Source of the DNA: an uncultured Phascolarctobacterium sp.
Lineage (GTDB): Bacteria > Bacillota > Negativicutes > Acidaminococcales > Acidaminococcaceae
Reading direction: 5' to 3'
NCBI RefSeq assembly: GCF_937920985.1
Contig: NZ_CALDXR010000029.1
Location: 1-58,850 of the forward strand
DNA: 58,850 nucleotides
A program made the position numbers and the translations under genes. Shown piece after piece: positions 24,392 to 32,421 of the stretch (within the stretch, counting starts at the first letter, position 1; the number at the start of each line of letters is the position of its first letter). Below the pieces are notes generated by a model. It saw nothing but the letters and a program-made list of their open reading frames with translations. It ran no database searches and was not told where the DNA came from.

Positions 24392-25156
24392 ATGAGAAAA
24401 ATAGCAATCTACGGTAAAGGCGGAATCGGAAAATCCACCACCACCTCCAATTTATCCGCAGCCCTCGCATTAAAAGGCTACAAAGTAATGCAAGTAGGCT
24501 GCGACCCCAAAAGCGACAGCACCAAAAACCTCATGGAAGGCAAACGCATCCCCACAGTATTAGAACAACTGAAAGCAAAAGGCGAAGCCTTGAAATTAGA
24601 GGACATTGTATTTGAAGGCTTCGGTGGCGTTCTGTGCGTAGAAGCCGGCGGCCCCACCCCCGGCATCGGCTGTGCAGGCCGCGGCATCATCTCCGCCTTC
24701 GAAAAGCTGGCCGAGCTGGAAGCATTTGAAACCTATAAGCCTGACATCGTCATCTACGACGTCTTAGGTGACGTAGTCTGCGGCGGCTTCGCCATGCCCA
24801 TCCGCGGAGGCTACGCACGCGAGGTATTCATCGTATCCTCCGGCGAAATGATGGCCCTTTATGCGGCAAGCAACATCGCCCAGGCCATCAAAAACTTCGG
24901 GCGTCGCGGTTACGCACGCCTGAAGGGCATCATTCTCAACGCCAAAAACATTGAGAATGAACAGGAGCTGGTGGCCAAGGCTGCCGCAGAAATCGGCACC
25001 GAGGTTGTGCAGTACGTACCGCGCAGCGGCGACATCCAAATCGCCGAAAATCAGGGTGGTACCGTCAGCGAATTTGTCAAGGACTCTCCGATGGTACAGG
25101 TATACAACGAATTAGCCGAGCGTGTGCTGGCTATGAGCGAAGACGAAGAAGAATAG
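24392..25156 (+). CDS. Nitrogenase-like Fe protein (NifH/BchL/CfbC superfamily), copy 1
   Basis: A 254-residue ATP-dependent reductase component. P-loop GKGGIGKST is at residues 8-16. The two cysteines that hold the intersubunit [4Fe-4S] cluster are in GGVLCVEAGG and LGDVVCGGFAMPIR, with the GCAGRG segment between them as in NifH. It is shorter than true NifH (about 270-295). It should dimerise and pass electrons to the D-like/K-like complex encoded next. AAGGAG precedes ATG. It differs from copy 2 at four residues only. No nifB, nifE/N or cofactor genes are near, so nitrogen fixation is not implied. Confidence 0.9.
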   Translation: MRKIAIYGKGGIGKSTTTSNLSAALALKGYKVMQVGCDPKSDSTKNLMEGKRIPTVLEQLKAKGEALKLEDIVFEGFGGVLCVEAGGPTPGIGCAGRGIISAFEKLAELEAFETYKPDIVIYDVLGDVVCGGFAMPIRGGYAREVFIVSSGEMMALYAASNIAQAIKNFGRRGYARLKGIILNAKNIENEQELVAKAAAEIGTEVVQYVPRSGDIQIAENQGGTVSEFVKDSPMVQVYNELAERVLAMSEDEEE

Positions 25157-25166
25157 GAGGCAGTAC

Positions 25167-26678
25167 ATGGGCTTAAAGGAAGATGCAATGTGGAAGATGG
25201 CCGAAAAAATGGGCATGCCCAAAAGCGCCATCGAAGCCATCAAAGCTAAGCAGAAAAACGGCGACAAAAGCGCTATGTCCGACATGGGCAAGATGATGAG
25301 CATGATGCAGGCCATGAAGGGTGACAAGAAGGATGAAATGCGCAAAATGGCTGAGAAAATGGGTATGCCGCCGCAGGCTGCAGGCATGGACGGCAACGAA
25401 ATCTTAGGCCGCCTGAACCGCCTGAGCAAGGTGCAGACGATCAAGGATGTGCCCCAGCTCACGACAGCGCTGTTCCCCGGCACCCACTGCCCGCTGATGG
25501 GCGCGGCGATGGTGGCAGGCGGTATCGACGATTGTCTGCTGGTAATCGTAGGCACGGACGAATGCAGCTATTACACCAAAAGCCTCACCATCAACGAGCG
25601 CTACGGCGGTATTGCGGGACGCTGCGTTTCCGTTGTGCTAGACAGCCATGACGTAACCTTCGGCAGCACCGAAAGCATGCACAAGGCCTTCAAAGAAATA
25701 GTGGCGGAATATCAGCCGCAATGCGTAATGCTCGTCACCACCTGCGTAATTGAGGTAATCGGCGATGATTACGATGCCATTGCCGCAGAGCTGACGAAGC
25801 AGTACAATATTCCAGTAATGGCGGTGCATACCGAGCACTTTAAGTGCGAGGATCACTTCCCCGGTCTGGAGCGCGCCATTACTGCCTGCGCCGCCATGAT
25901 GCAAAAGCAGGACTGCGACGGCAGTGTCAACGTTCTGGGACAGCGCATGGGCAACTTTGCCGACACGGAGCTGCACGCATTTTTAGCGGCGGCAGGCGTC
26001 AAGCTGGGCGTGCAGTTGCCCAGCGGCTGTACTGCCGAGGAAATCCGCCGTGCTCCCGCAGCGAAGGTGAACATCGTCGTGCATGATATCGCACTGCCCT
26101 TGGCGCAGACTATGCAGGAGCAGTACGGCATTCCCTATGTTTACTTCAACCGTTTTGCCGCACCGGAAAAAATTCTGCAGGCCTATCAGCATCTGTTTAA
26201 TTATCTGGAGCTGCCGCTGCCTGCGGAGATCGGCGCTAAGTTTGAGGAATGCAAGGAAATGGAGCAGAAGGTGCTGCCTGACGTAAAGGGTGTGCCCTAT
26301 ATCTACGGCAATACGCAGTATGACTGCTTCGAGCTCAACAGCTATCTGTGCAGCCTGGGCCTGGTGCCGCAGCTGATTCAGAGCAATAAGCTGAGCGAGG
26401 CTAATTTTGCGGATATCAAGAGCATTCTGGCGCAAACCGATCCGTATATCTGCAAGGCGGCGAATATCGCACCGCTGCAATATGTTTACGACGTACTGCA
26501 TCCGTGGTTCTACATGGGCCATGAATTCGGTGAACGCCTGCGCCGTAAGGGCATCGCTCTGCTGCACAGCGACCCGGCAGGCAAAATGCTGGGCTTTGAA
26601 TGCAACACCTTTATGCTGCATGCAGTAGCAAAGGCAGTCGCTGATGCCAAAATGTTCAGAGAGGAGGCCGGCCTGTGA
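25167..26678 (+). CDS. Nitrogenase-like D subunit, copy 1, with Met-rich N-terminal extension
   Basis: A 503-residue protein of the NifD/NifE/BchN oxidoreductase component-1 superfamily. Three probable cluster cysteines are C108 (HCPLMGA), C133 (DECSYY) and C193 (TTCVIEVIGDD). The 25- and 60-residue spacings resemble BchN more than NifD. Residues 1-75 form a Met/Lys-rich extension with two copies of KMAEKMGMP; copy 2 lacks it. Other Cys shared with copy 2 include C227, C288 and C387. The next gene starts inside its stop (GTGA). Reaction unknown; tetrapyrrole reduction is an inference from family and neighbours. Confidence 0.85.
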   Translation: MGLKEDAMWKMAEKMGMPKSAIEAIKAKQKNGDKSAMSDMGKMMSMMQAMKGDKKDEMRKMAEKMGMPPQAAGMDGNEILGRLNRLSKVQTIKDVPQLTTALFPGTHCPLMGAAMVAGGIDDCLLVIVGTDECSYYTKSLTINERYGGIAGRCVSVVLDSHDVTFGSTESMHKAFKEIVAEYQPQCVMLVTTCVIEVIGDDYDAIAAELTKQYNIPVMAVHTEHFKCEDHFPGLERAITACAAMMQKQDCDGSVNVLGQRMGNFADTELHAFLAAAGVKLGVQLPSGCTAEEIRRAPAAKVNIVVHDIALPLAQTMQEQYGIPYVYFNRFAAPEKILQAYQHLFNYLELPLPAEIGAKFEECKEMEQKVLPDVKGVPYIYGNTQYDCFELNSYLCSLGLVPQLIQSNKLSEANFADIKSILAQTDPYICKAANIAPLQYVYDVLHPWFYMGHEFGERLRRKGIALLHSDPAGKMLGFECNTFMLHAVAKAVADAKMFREEAGL

Positions 26679-27898
26679 GCTTAGTAAGATTTTTACCGAC
26701 ACCGTCGGACAGAATGGGAATTATCTGGAGCCTTTTGGCCGTACAGGGTGCTATCGTGCTGGAATACGGCCCCGCCGGAACCACACACTACAGCATGGGC
26801 TTATACGGAGGCCTGGGCCTGCGCTTTCAAAACCGCCTCTTCACCACGCATATGAGCGAGGATGATGTTGTCATGGGTGACGTAACACGTCTGGAGGAAG
26901 CAATTATCGAACTGGATAAAAGCTATGCGCCGAAGGTTATCTTCGTCGTAGCCTCATCCGTAACTGCCGTCATCGGCACCGACATCAAGGGCGTGTGCCG
27001 TTATATGCAAAACGAGGTCAAGGCTAAGCTTGTGGCCTTCGAGCAGGGCGGCTTCCGCGGTGATTACAGCGTCGGCCTGGCCGAAACCTACAAACTGCTC
27101 GTGCGCAACCTGCCACAGAAGGATGTAGCGCAGGAGGCGGGCGTGTACAACATCATCGGCGCCTCTGCGTGGCGCTACCGCATGGCAAGCGACATCTGGG
27201 AGGTAAAGAGCCTGCTTGGTGAAGCACTGGGCCTGCGCTGCAATGCCTGCCTTTGCTGCGACACCAGCGTAGACGAGCTGCAGGCTATGGGCAAGGCACA
27301 GGTAAATATTGTGCTGGGCAACGAAGGCCTCGCCGCTGCCAAATATCTTGAAGAAAAGTTCGGTACGCCATATGTTTATGCCGTTCCCTACGGCTACAGC
27401 GGCACCGTAAGCTTTTTGGAGCAGGTAGGCGCAGCAGTTGGTAAGGCTCCTGAGCCCGTGGTGCTGATGCGCATCAAAATGAAGGAAAAGGGCATGTCCA
27501 TGCTCAGTATGTTTGCTATGATGGGCGGCAGTAAGCCAAGGCAGGCCGCTGTTAAGGGCGATTATGACCTGGTGCAGGGTGTGGGTGCTTTTCTGGAACA
27601 GGCAGGCATCAGCGTGACGCACAAAATGTGCGCGCACAGCCTGAAGGCCATTACCGAACCTGCGGCAGATGTAGAAGCCTACGCCGAGGAGGGCGAATGG
27701 CTGCAGGAAATCCGTGAGCTGCGCGACACGTTGCTTTTCGCGGACGATGTGGCGCTCACGCAGGCAGATGCAAGCAACATGAAGGTGCTCATCAGCGCAC
27801 CGTTTATGAACGGTGTGGTGGCAACGCACCTGCCGTTTATGGGCGAAAAAGGTGCAGACTTCCTGCTGGAGCAAATCCAGGGCTATTATCAGCAATAA
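26675..27898 (+). CDS. Nitrogenase-like K subunit, copy 1
   Basis: A 407-residue partner of the D-like protein in the NifK/BchB branch. Canonical P-cluster cysteines are absent: the NifK-type C-x-x-E-x-IGDD position reads SSVTAVIGTD, and the N-terminal ligand region reads YGPAGTTHYSMG. Six cysteines are shared with copy 2: C108, the C189-x2-C192-x-C194-C195 motif (CNACLCCDTS) and C319 (HKMCAHSL). GTG start overlaps the preceding TGA; the same GTG start is used in copy 2. It should form an alpha2beta2-type complex with the D-like protein. No terminator hairpin follows. Confidence 0.85.
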   Translation: MSLVRFLPTPSDRMGIIWSLLAVQGAIVLEYGPAGTTHYSMGLYGGLGLRFQNRLFTTHMSEDDVVMGDVTRLEEAIIELDKSYAPKVIFVVASSVTAVIGTDIKGVCRYMQNEVKAKLVAFEQGGFRGDYSVGLAETYKLLVRNLPQKDVAQEAGVYNIIGASAWRYRMASDIWEVKSLLGEALGLRCNACLCCDTSVDELQAMGKAQVNIVLGNEGLAAAKYLEEKFGTPYVYAVPYGYSGTVSFLEQVGAAVGKAPEPVVLMRIKMKEKGMSMLSMFAMMGGSKPRQAAVKGDYDLVQGVGAFLEQAGISVTHKMCAHSLKAITEPAADVEAYAEEGEWLQEIRELRDTLLFADDVALTQADASNMKVLISAPFMNGVVATHLPFMGEKGADFLLEQIQGYYQQ

Positions 27899-27947
27899 GC
27901 ATACTGCGTCAAGAAAAATTCAATGCCTTTTCATAAAAACTTCTCGC

Positions 27948-28009
27948 GTTACCTATTGCTAACTATCATAAAGCGTGTTACAATAATCATGGAGTTAGCA
28001 ATATCTAAC
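27948..28009 (+). promoter_or_regulatory. DUF3793-flavodoxin promoter flanked by two GCTAA-type operators
   Basis: Promoter TTGCTA (27956-27961), 17 bases, TACAAT (27979-27984) with TG extension. GTTACC-TATT-GCTAAC (27948-27963) overlaps the -35 and GTTAGC-AATA-TCTAAC (27994-28009) lies just past the -10. Between them is a perfect 10-base inverted repeat TATTGCTAAC/GTTAGCAATA. This is the same motif class as at 15547 and 19315. Confidence 0.7.
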
Positions 28010-28025
28010 CGAAAGGAGAAGGCTC

Positions 28026-28601
28026 ATGAAGCTGTTTGGATTTACATCATTCGACGAGCTGTTGGCGTATAACTGCGCACCTGTATTGGCAGGCATAAAA
28101 CCAGCGAATCTGCTTTCGCTGATGCCTGACGATGGTGAAGAAATAGACGTGCTGCTTGTGCAGTACAACGCTCAGTTCGCTGAGCGGGGAATAGTCTTCC
28201 GCCGTCTGTGCGCGTGTACTAAGCGTGTGCTCGTTTTGGTCTATAATGAGGAGCAACTGGCGCAGGCACTGAGTAATCCCGGCTATCAGGCGTATCTTAT
28301 TGCAGCAGGCTATGAAGCCGGAGCTTCTGCAGAAGCTTACCTGCATAGGCTTGAGCAGCGGCTGAATACGCAGAAGACCTTTCCACATGAAATCGGTGTC
28401 TTCCTCGGCTATCCGCTCGAGGATATTTTGGGCTTTGTGCTCAACAAGGGAACGGACTGCAAGTACAGCGGCTATTGGAAAGTTTATGGCGATGTGCCCA
28501 AGGCACGCAGCATCTTTGCGGCCTATGAGCATTTTCGTGATATTATATTGCAAAAGCTGGCGGCAGGCATGTCGCTCAAGGTAGCTGTGGCTACATTATA
28601 A
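28026..28601 (+). CDS. DUF3793-family protein
   Basis: A 191-residue cytoplasmic protein resembling the DUF3793 family of anaerobic Firmicutes, whose function is not known. Visible features are an N-terminal CAPVLAGIKPANLLSL and a C-terminal HEIGVFLGYPLEDILGFVLN followed by CKYSGYWKVYGD, both typical of the family. It is co-transcribed with a flavodoxin (its TAA overlaps the flavodoxin ribosome site) and lies downstream of nitrogenase-like operon 1 under its own double-operator promoter. I infer an accessory role in electron delivery or substrate handling for that system. Confidence 0.75.
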   Translation: MKLFGFTSFDELLAYNCAPVLAGIKPANLLSLMPDDGEEIDVLLVQYNAQFAERGIVFRRLCACTKRVLVLVYNEEQLAQALSNPGYQAYLIAAGYEAGASAEAYLHRLEQRLNTQKTFPHEIGVFLGYPLEDILGFVLNKGTDCKYSGYWKVYGDVPKARSIFAAYEHFRDIILQKLAAGMSLKVAVATL

Positions 28602-28616
28602 GGAGGCAATTGAACT

Positions 28617-29039
28617 ATGAAACAAATTCCTGTAATTTTTTGGACCGGTACCGGTAACACACAAATGATGGCTGACGCTGTTGCGGAAGCAATTAATGCT
28701 GCAGGTGCGGAGGCTGTTGAAAAAAATGTCAGCGAAATCACTGCTGACGAGGCTGCAGGCTATGACGCTCTGGCACTGGGCTGCCCGGCAATGGGTGCAG
28801 AGGTGCTGGAGGAATGCGAATTCGAGCCGTTCTTCACCGAGCTTGAAGGCAAGCTGGCAGGCAAAAAGGTAGCGCTGTTCGGCTCCTATGGCTGGGGCGG
28901 AAGCTATATGCAGGATTGGGAAGCACGCGTTAAGGACGCGGGCGCAACGCTTGTAGCAGACGGCGTACTGGCGCTGGGTGCTCCCGATGACGAAGCAGTA
29001 GCCAAGCTGGCGGAAGCAGGCAAACTGCTTGCCGAATAA
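28617..29039 (+). CDS. Flavodoxin
   Basis: A 140-residue FMN electron carrier. The phosphate-binding loop WTGTGNTQ is at residues 10-17, and the GSYGWGG segment near residue 90 contacts the flavin. It follows the DUF3793 gene with AAGGAGG ten bases before ATG and ends in a strong terminator. In nitrogenase-like systems flavodoxin or ferredoxin reduces the Fe protein, so this is the likely electron donor for the neighbouring NifH-like proteins. Confidence 0.92.
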   Translation: MKQIPVIFWTGTGNTQMMADAVAEAINAAGAEAVEKNVSEITADEAAGYDALALGCPAMGAEVLEECEFEPFFTELEGKLAGKKVALFGSYGWGGSYMQDWEARVKDAGATLVADGVLALGAPDDEAVAKLAEAGKLLAE

Positions 29040-29054
29040 GGCTAAAATAATATG

Positions 29055-29091
29055 AAAAACTGCCTTCCAATTTTAGGAAAGGCAGTTTTTT
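29055..29091 (+). terminator. Terminator of the DUF3793-flavodoxin operon
   Basis: AAAACTGCC/GGCAGTTTT with additional TTCC/GGAA pairing and a one-base bulge, followed by a T-run. Confidence 0.85.
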
Positions 29092-29160
29092 AGTGAAGCG
29101 TTTGCATTATAGCAGTTGGCAAATGACTCGCTTTGTGATATTATTTAAGAACACATCCTA

Positions 29161-29191
29161 TTGACTTTATACCTGCTATATAGTGTAGACT
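29161..29191 (+). promoter_or_regulatory. MerR-type promoter of the ABC exporter gene
   Basis: TTGACT (29161-29166) and TAGACT (29186-29191) are separated by 19 bases, the overlong spacer of MerR-activated promoters. An imperfect dyad TATACC-T-GCTATA (29168-29180) sits in the spacer. The same phase, dyad and GTATCATCATAA downstream are found at 33461-33491. Confidence 0.7.
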
Positions 29192-29305
29192 GTATCATCA
29201 TAAAAGAAAGCTTATCATGCTACGGCAGCGTTTTACGCCAGGCGCATCGGCAAAAGCTGTTGTGCGCACTTTAGAATATATATGAATAGAGGATAGGAAA
29301 GCTTT

Positions 29306-31012
29306 ATGTTCAAAACATTTCTCAGCTATTATAAACCATATAAGGGCATTTTGCTCTTTCTTGTGATAGGCTCGCTGCTGCGCGCACTGCTCGAGCTGTT
29401 CTTTCCCTATGTAGTGAAGCTGATGCTGGAACAGCAGCTGCCGCTTAAGAATCTGCCGCTGCTCCTTGAATGGTCGGCGGCACTGCTGGCCATGTATCTG
29501 GTAAACTTCGGCATGCATTTCGGCATCATCTATTGGGCGCAGTCCATGAGCTATTCCATGGAACGCGACATGCGCCGCGATTTGTTCAGCCATCTGCAAA
29601 AGCTGTCCTTCGGCTTTTACGATAAAAACAAAAGCGGCCAGCTGCTTTCGCGCCTCACAAGCGATTTGAGCGAAATTAACGGCTTCGCAGGCAATGCTCC
29701 GATTGATCTTATCGTCTGCGGGCTGACGATGCTTGGCACGATGGTTATTCTGATTTACATGAATCCTATGCTGGGCAGCCTTATCGCCTTCCTGCTTCTG
29801 GTGAAGGCAGTGCATACCGTTTTCGTCAACTTGCGCATGAAAAAGGCCTTCTTTGCCAATCGTGTGGCAATGGGCGAGGTAACGGGCAAGGCTGCGGAAA
29901 GCATTAACGGCGTGCGTCTGATCAAAGCCTTTGCCGGCGAGCGCAGCGATATGGCGCAGTTTATGGAAAAGGCGGATGCCTATCTGAAAGTATGCAAAAA
30001 ATCCTTCAAAATAACATCTTATTTCGTCGGCAGTATGATTTTCTTCAGCAACTTTATCAATGTGGCGATATTAGTAGTGGGCGGCCTGCTGATAAATCAG
30101 GGGCTGATGAGCTTCGGCGAGCTGGTGGCCTTCTTCCTCTACGTGGGCCTGTTTATGAAACCGCTGATGCAACTTCTGGGCTTCATTCAGGTATATCAGC
30201 GCGGTATGGCAGGCTTCAAGCGTTTTTATGAGCTGTTGCAGGAAAAGCCCGAGATTATTGATGCACCGGATGCTAAAATTTGTCCGCCCTGTAAAGGGAA
30301 CATCACCTTTGATAACGTCAGCTTTGCCTATGCGGACGGCAGACCAGTTATCCGCAATCTTTCGCTGAGCGTGGCAGCAGGTGAAACCGTGGCCTTTGTG
30401 GGTGCTACGGGAGCAGGCAAAACAACTATCGCCAGCCTTTTGCTGCGCTTTTACGAGCCGCAGAGCGGCAGAATTCTGCTGGACGGCTGCGATATCCGTG
30501 AATTTACGCAGGAATCGCTGCGCAGGCAAATCGGCCTGGTGCAGCAGGATGTCTTTCTCTTCGGCGACAGCGTGCGCTACAACATAGCCTACGCCAAACC
30601 GGACGCAACAGCGGACGAGGTGCAGGCGGCAGCGAAGGCTGCGGCGGCGGATGAGTTCATTCAAAAGCTGCCTGCGGGCTACGATACCGAGGTGGGTGAG
30701 CGCGGCGTGAAGCTGAGCGGCGGCCAGAAGCAGCGCTTGGCGATTGCGCGTGTCTTCCTCAAAAATCCTCCGGTAGTAGTGCTGGATGAGGCTACAAGTG
30801 CACTCGACAATATTACGGAGCAGCAGATACAAAAGGAGCTCGACGAGCTGGCGGTAGGACGCACTACGCTGATTATTGCGCATCGTCTTTCCACCATCCG
30901 TCATGCGGACAAGATTGTGGTGCTTGACGAAGGCGCTGTTGCGGAATGCGGTAGCCATGAGGAGTTGCTGGCGCGCAAGGGACGTTATTATGATTTGTAT
31001 CAGAAGGAGTAA
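29306..31012 (+). CDS. ABC exporter (fused membrane and ATPase domains, MsbA/MdlB type)
   Basis: A 568-residue half-transporter: six helices in the first 310 residues, then an ATPase domain with Walker A GATGAGKTT, signature LSGGQKQRLAIARVFL and Walker B VVVLDEATSALD. It would act as a homodimer to export lipids, peptides or small molecules. It has a MerR-type promoter and is followed by the last eight codons of a nitrogenase-like K gene plus that gene's terminator. Its first ten codons reappear before nitrogenase-like operon 2. This suggests it was once in one operon with an HDK set. Substrate unknown. Confidence 0.92.
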   Translation: MFKTFLSYYKPYKGILLFLVIGSLLRALLELFFPYVVKLMLEQQLPLKNLPLLLEWSAALLAMYLVNFGMHFGIIYWAQSMSYSMERDMRRDLFSHLQKLSFGFYDKNKSGQLLSRLTSDLSEINGFAGNAPIDLIVCGLTMLGTMVILIYMNPMLGSLIAFLLLVKAVHTVFVNLRMKKAFFANRVAMGEVTGKAAESINGVRLIKAFAGERSDMAQFMEKADAYLKVCKKSFKITSYFVGSMIFFSNFINVAILVVGGLLINQGLMSFGELVAFFLYVGLFMKPLMQLLGFIQVYQRGMAGFKRFYELLQEKPEIIDAPDAKICPPCKGNITFDNVSFAYADGRPVIRNLSLSVAAGETVAFVGATGAGKTTIASLLLRFYEPQSGRILLDGCDIREFTQESLRRQIGLVQQDVFLFGDSVRYNIAYAKPDATADEVQAAAKAAAADEFIQKLPAGYDTEVGERGVKLSGGQKQRLAIARVFLKNPPVVVLDEATSALDNITEQQIQKELDELAVGRTTLIIAHRLSTIRHADKIVVLDEGAVAECGSHEELLARKGRYYDLYQKE

Positions 31013-31023
31013 GGAAGAAGCTT

Positions 31024-31051
31024 GCGGATGCAGGCGTACTGCAGAAGATAA
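31024..31051 (+). pseudogene. 3' remnant of a nitrogenase-like K gene
   Basis: The final codons read RMQAYCRR-stop in one frame, identical to the C-terminus of the copy-2 K-like protein (ends at 39873) and unlike copy 1. The following 90 bases and the terminator also match copy 2. The rest of the gene is missing; the ABC exporter stop lies 12 bases upstream. Confidence 0.85.
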
Positions 31052-31098
31052 TAAAATAAAAATAGCGCACGCTCTTAAAGCATGCACTGAGAATACAG

Positions 31099-31138
31099 AA
31101 AACCCATGTCTTGCCGATTTCGGCGGGACATGGGTTTT
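31099..31138 (+). terminator. Terminator after the K-gene remnant
   Basis: AAAACCCATGTC pairs with GACATGGGTTTT, with an inner GCCGA/TCGGC stem. It is nearly identical to the terminator at 39915-39954 and is symmetrical enough to work for the converging gene too. Confidence 0.85.
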
Positions 31139-31163
31139 AGTGCTTTGTGTTTAATTTTTCGTA

Positions 31164-31479
31164 TTAGGCTTGCTCAGCTTGCAACGCCTCAACTTGCTCA
31201 ATCGGGAGAGAAGTAGCCTTGGCGATATCCTTCACAGAAAGGCCCATGCTGAAAAGACGTTTAGCAGTAGCGAGTTTCTCTTTAGCTTCGCCTTCAACAA
31301 GGCCTACGTCTTTGCCTTCAGCGAAGCCGATGTCTTTGCCTTCAGCAATGCCTTCACGCCTCTCATCTAATAAACGTGCTTCCATAAGCATAAATTCCCG
31401 CCTCACTTTCGTATCTAATTTGAGATAGCTGATTTCATCGTCAATCTGTTTAGTAAATTCAGTAGTTACAATGTGGTTA
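31164..31479 (-). pseudogene. Duplicated C-terminal part of an Rpn-family gene
   Basis: Immediately after the stop of the full-length Rpn-family gene, the reading frame resumes as HIVTTEFTKQIDDEISYLK, repeating that gene's C-terminal third, and then diverges into an AEGKDIGFAEGKDVGLVEGE repeat and a final helix pair ending EALQAEQA. The upstream part is absent, so it is a partial tandem duplicate. A GTG at 31406 and an ATG at 31391 could start an 80- or 75-residue protein, which would resemble the small intragenic products (RpnS) reported for E. coli rpn genes. Whether it is expressed is unknown. Confidence 0.65.
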
Positions 31480-32310
31480 AGACTCTTCCTTTAGCTTCTC
31501 CACATCAGCGAGAGATAAACCGGAAAGTTCCGTGATTTCCTGCAGAGAATAGCAACCTTTAGCCAGCATGAGCTTAGCGACTTTAAGTTTATGTTCAGCT
31601 TCGCCCTTAGCAAGACCGATAGCTTCGCCTTCACGCCTCTCATCTAATAAACGTGCTTCCATAAGCATAAATTCCCGCCTCACTTTCGTATCTAATTTAA
31701 GATAGCTGATTTCATCGTCAATCTGCTTGGTGAAATCAGTAGTTACAATGTGGTTGTTTACATAATCATAAAAGCTCTTGATGTCCTTGGAGATATCGCC
31801 ATGCGTACCTTTGGTGTTTAAAATCATGGTTGTCGCTTCATCGGGAAGCTCCAACTCCCGATTTTCCAGACAACATTTTTTAAAGGTATAGACATAATTA
31901 CCCTGTTCAAAGAAATCAAAAACGCAGATAAAAATGATAAATGTCGGTGGCAGCAGGTCATAAGGCTGTCCCTTTTGCAGCAAATCAATATCAAGCAGCG
32001 CCTGATAATAGCGTGAGCGCTTGGGCAGGACGTAGGTATCCGTATCGGGATTTTTATTATTTTTCACCTGCATCTCCAGATTATAATGCGTGTTTTTATC
32101 GTCCGCTACGATGATATCAAGACGGATGCCATGGCTTGTGTAGTTAGGATCAATAGTTTTTTCTGCCTCAATGTAGTTGATGTCTGCAATCTCAATTTGC
32201 AGCAGCTCCTCCAGCAGATGCTTGCAGATGCGCTTGCGCGACATAACCTTCTTGAAGATGAAGTCACTTTGAATCGTCAGGTTTGCAAATTTTGTTAGCA
32301 GGTCTTGCAT
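31477..32310 (-). CDS. Rpn-family PD-(D/E)XK nuclease (transposase-like)
   Basis: A 277-residue protein of the Rpn/PDDEXK_2 family, often annotated as putative transposase but in E. coli a DNA endonuclease promoting recombination and implicated in phage defence. The nuclease core has GIRLDIIVADD and NLEMQVKN (D...ExQ) around residues 62-84. The C-terminal third is a variable helical tail with RREGEAIGLAKGEAEHKLKVAKLML. Start ATG 32310 is preceded by AGGAG. The tail is duplicated immediately downstream. It lies on the minus strand inside the accessory block, so it was probably acquired. Confidence 0.85.
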   Translation of the reverse strand: MQDLLTKFANLTIQSDFIFKKVMSRKRICKHLLEELLQIEIADINYIEAEKTIDPNYTSHGIRLDIIVADDKNTHYNLEMQVKNNKNPDTDTYVLPKRSRYYQALLDIDLLQKGQPYDLLPPTFIIFICVFDFFEQGNYVYTFKKCCLENRELELPDEATTMILNTKGTHGDISKDIKSFYDYVNNHIVTTDFTKQIDDEISYLKLDTKVRREFMLMEARLLDERREGEAIGLAKGEAEHKLKVAKLMLAKGCYSLQEITELSGLSLADVEKLKEES

Positions 32311-32370
32311 GGTTTCTCTCCTTTCATTTTAACACAGATGTTATAAAAAATACATAAGCAGTGCCAAAAC

Positions 32371-32421
32371 AAAAAAGAGCAGCACCCTGACGATTAAAAA
32401 TCGTCAGTTTGTACTACTCTT
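32371..32421 (-). terminator. Minus-strand terminator between MerR and Rpn genes
   Basis: On the minus strand, AAGAGTAG pairs with CTGCTCTT and an inner CTGACGATT pairs with AATCGTCAG, followed by a T-run. It lies 211 bases after the merR-type stop. The 320-base gap around it holds no other gene that I can see. Confidence 0.7.

Noticed and set aside
24392..27898. True nitrogen-fixing nitrogenase
   Set aside because: No cofactor biosynthesis genes are present, the K-like subunit lacks P-cluster cysteines, and the subunits are shorter than NifDK.
31477..32310. Insertion sequence transposase
   Set aside because: The Rpn family is often labelled transposase, but there are no terminal inverted repeats or target-site duplication around this gene.
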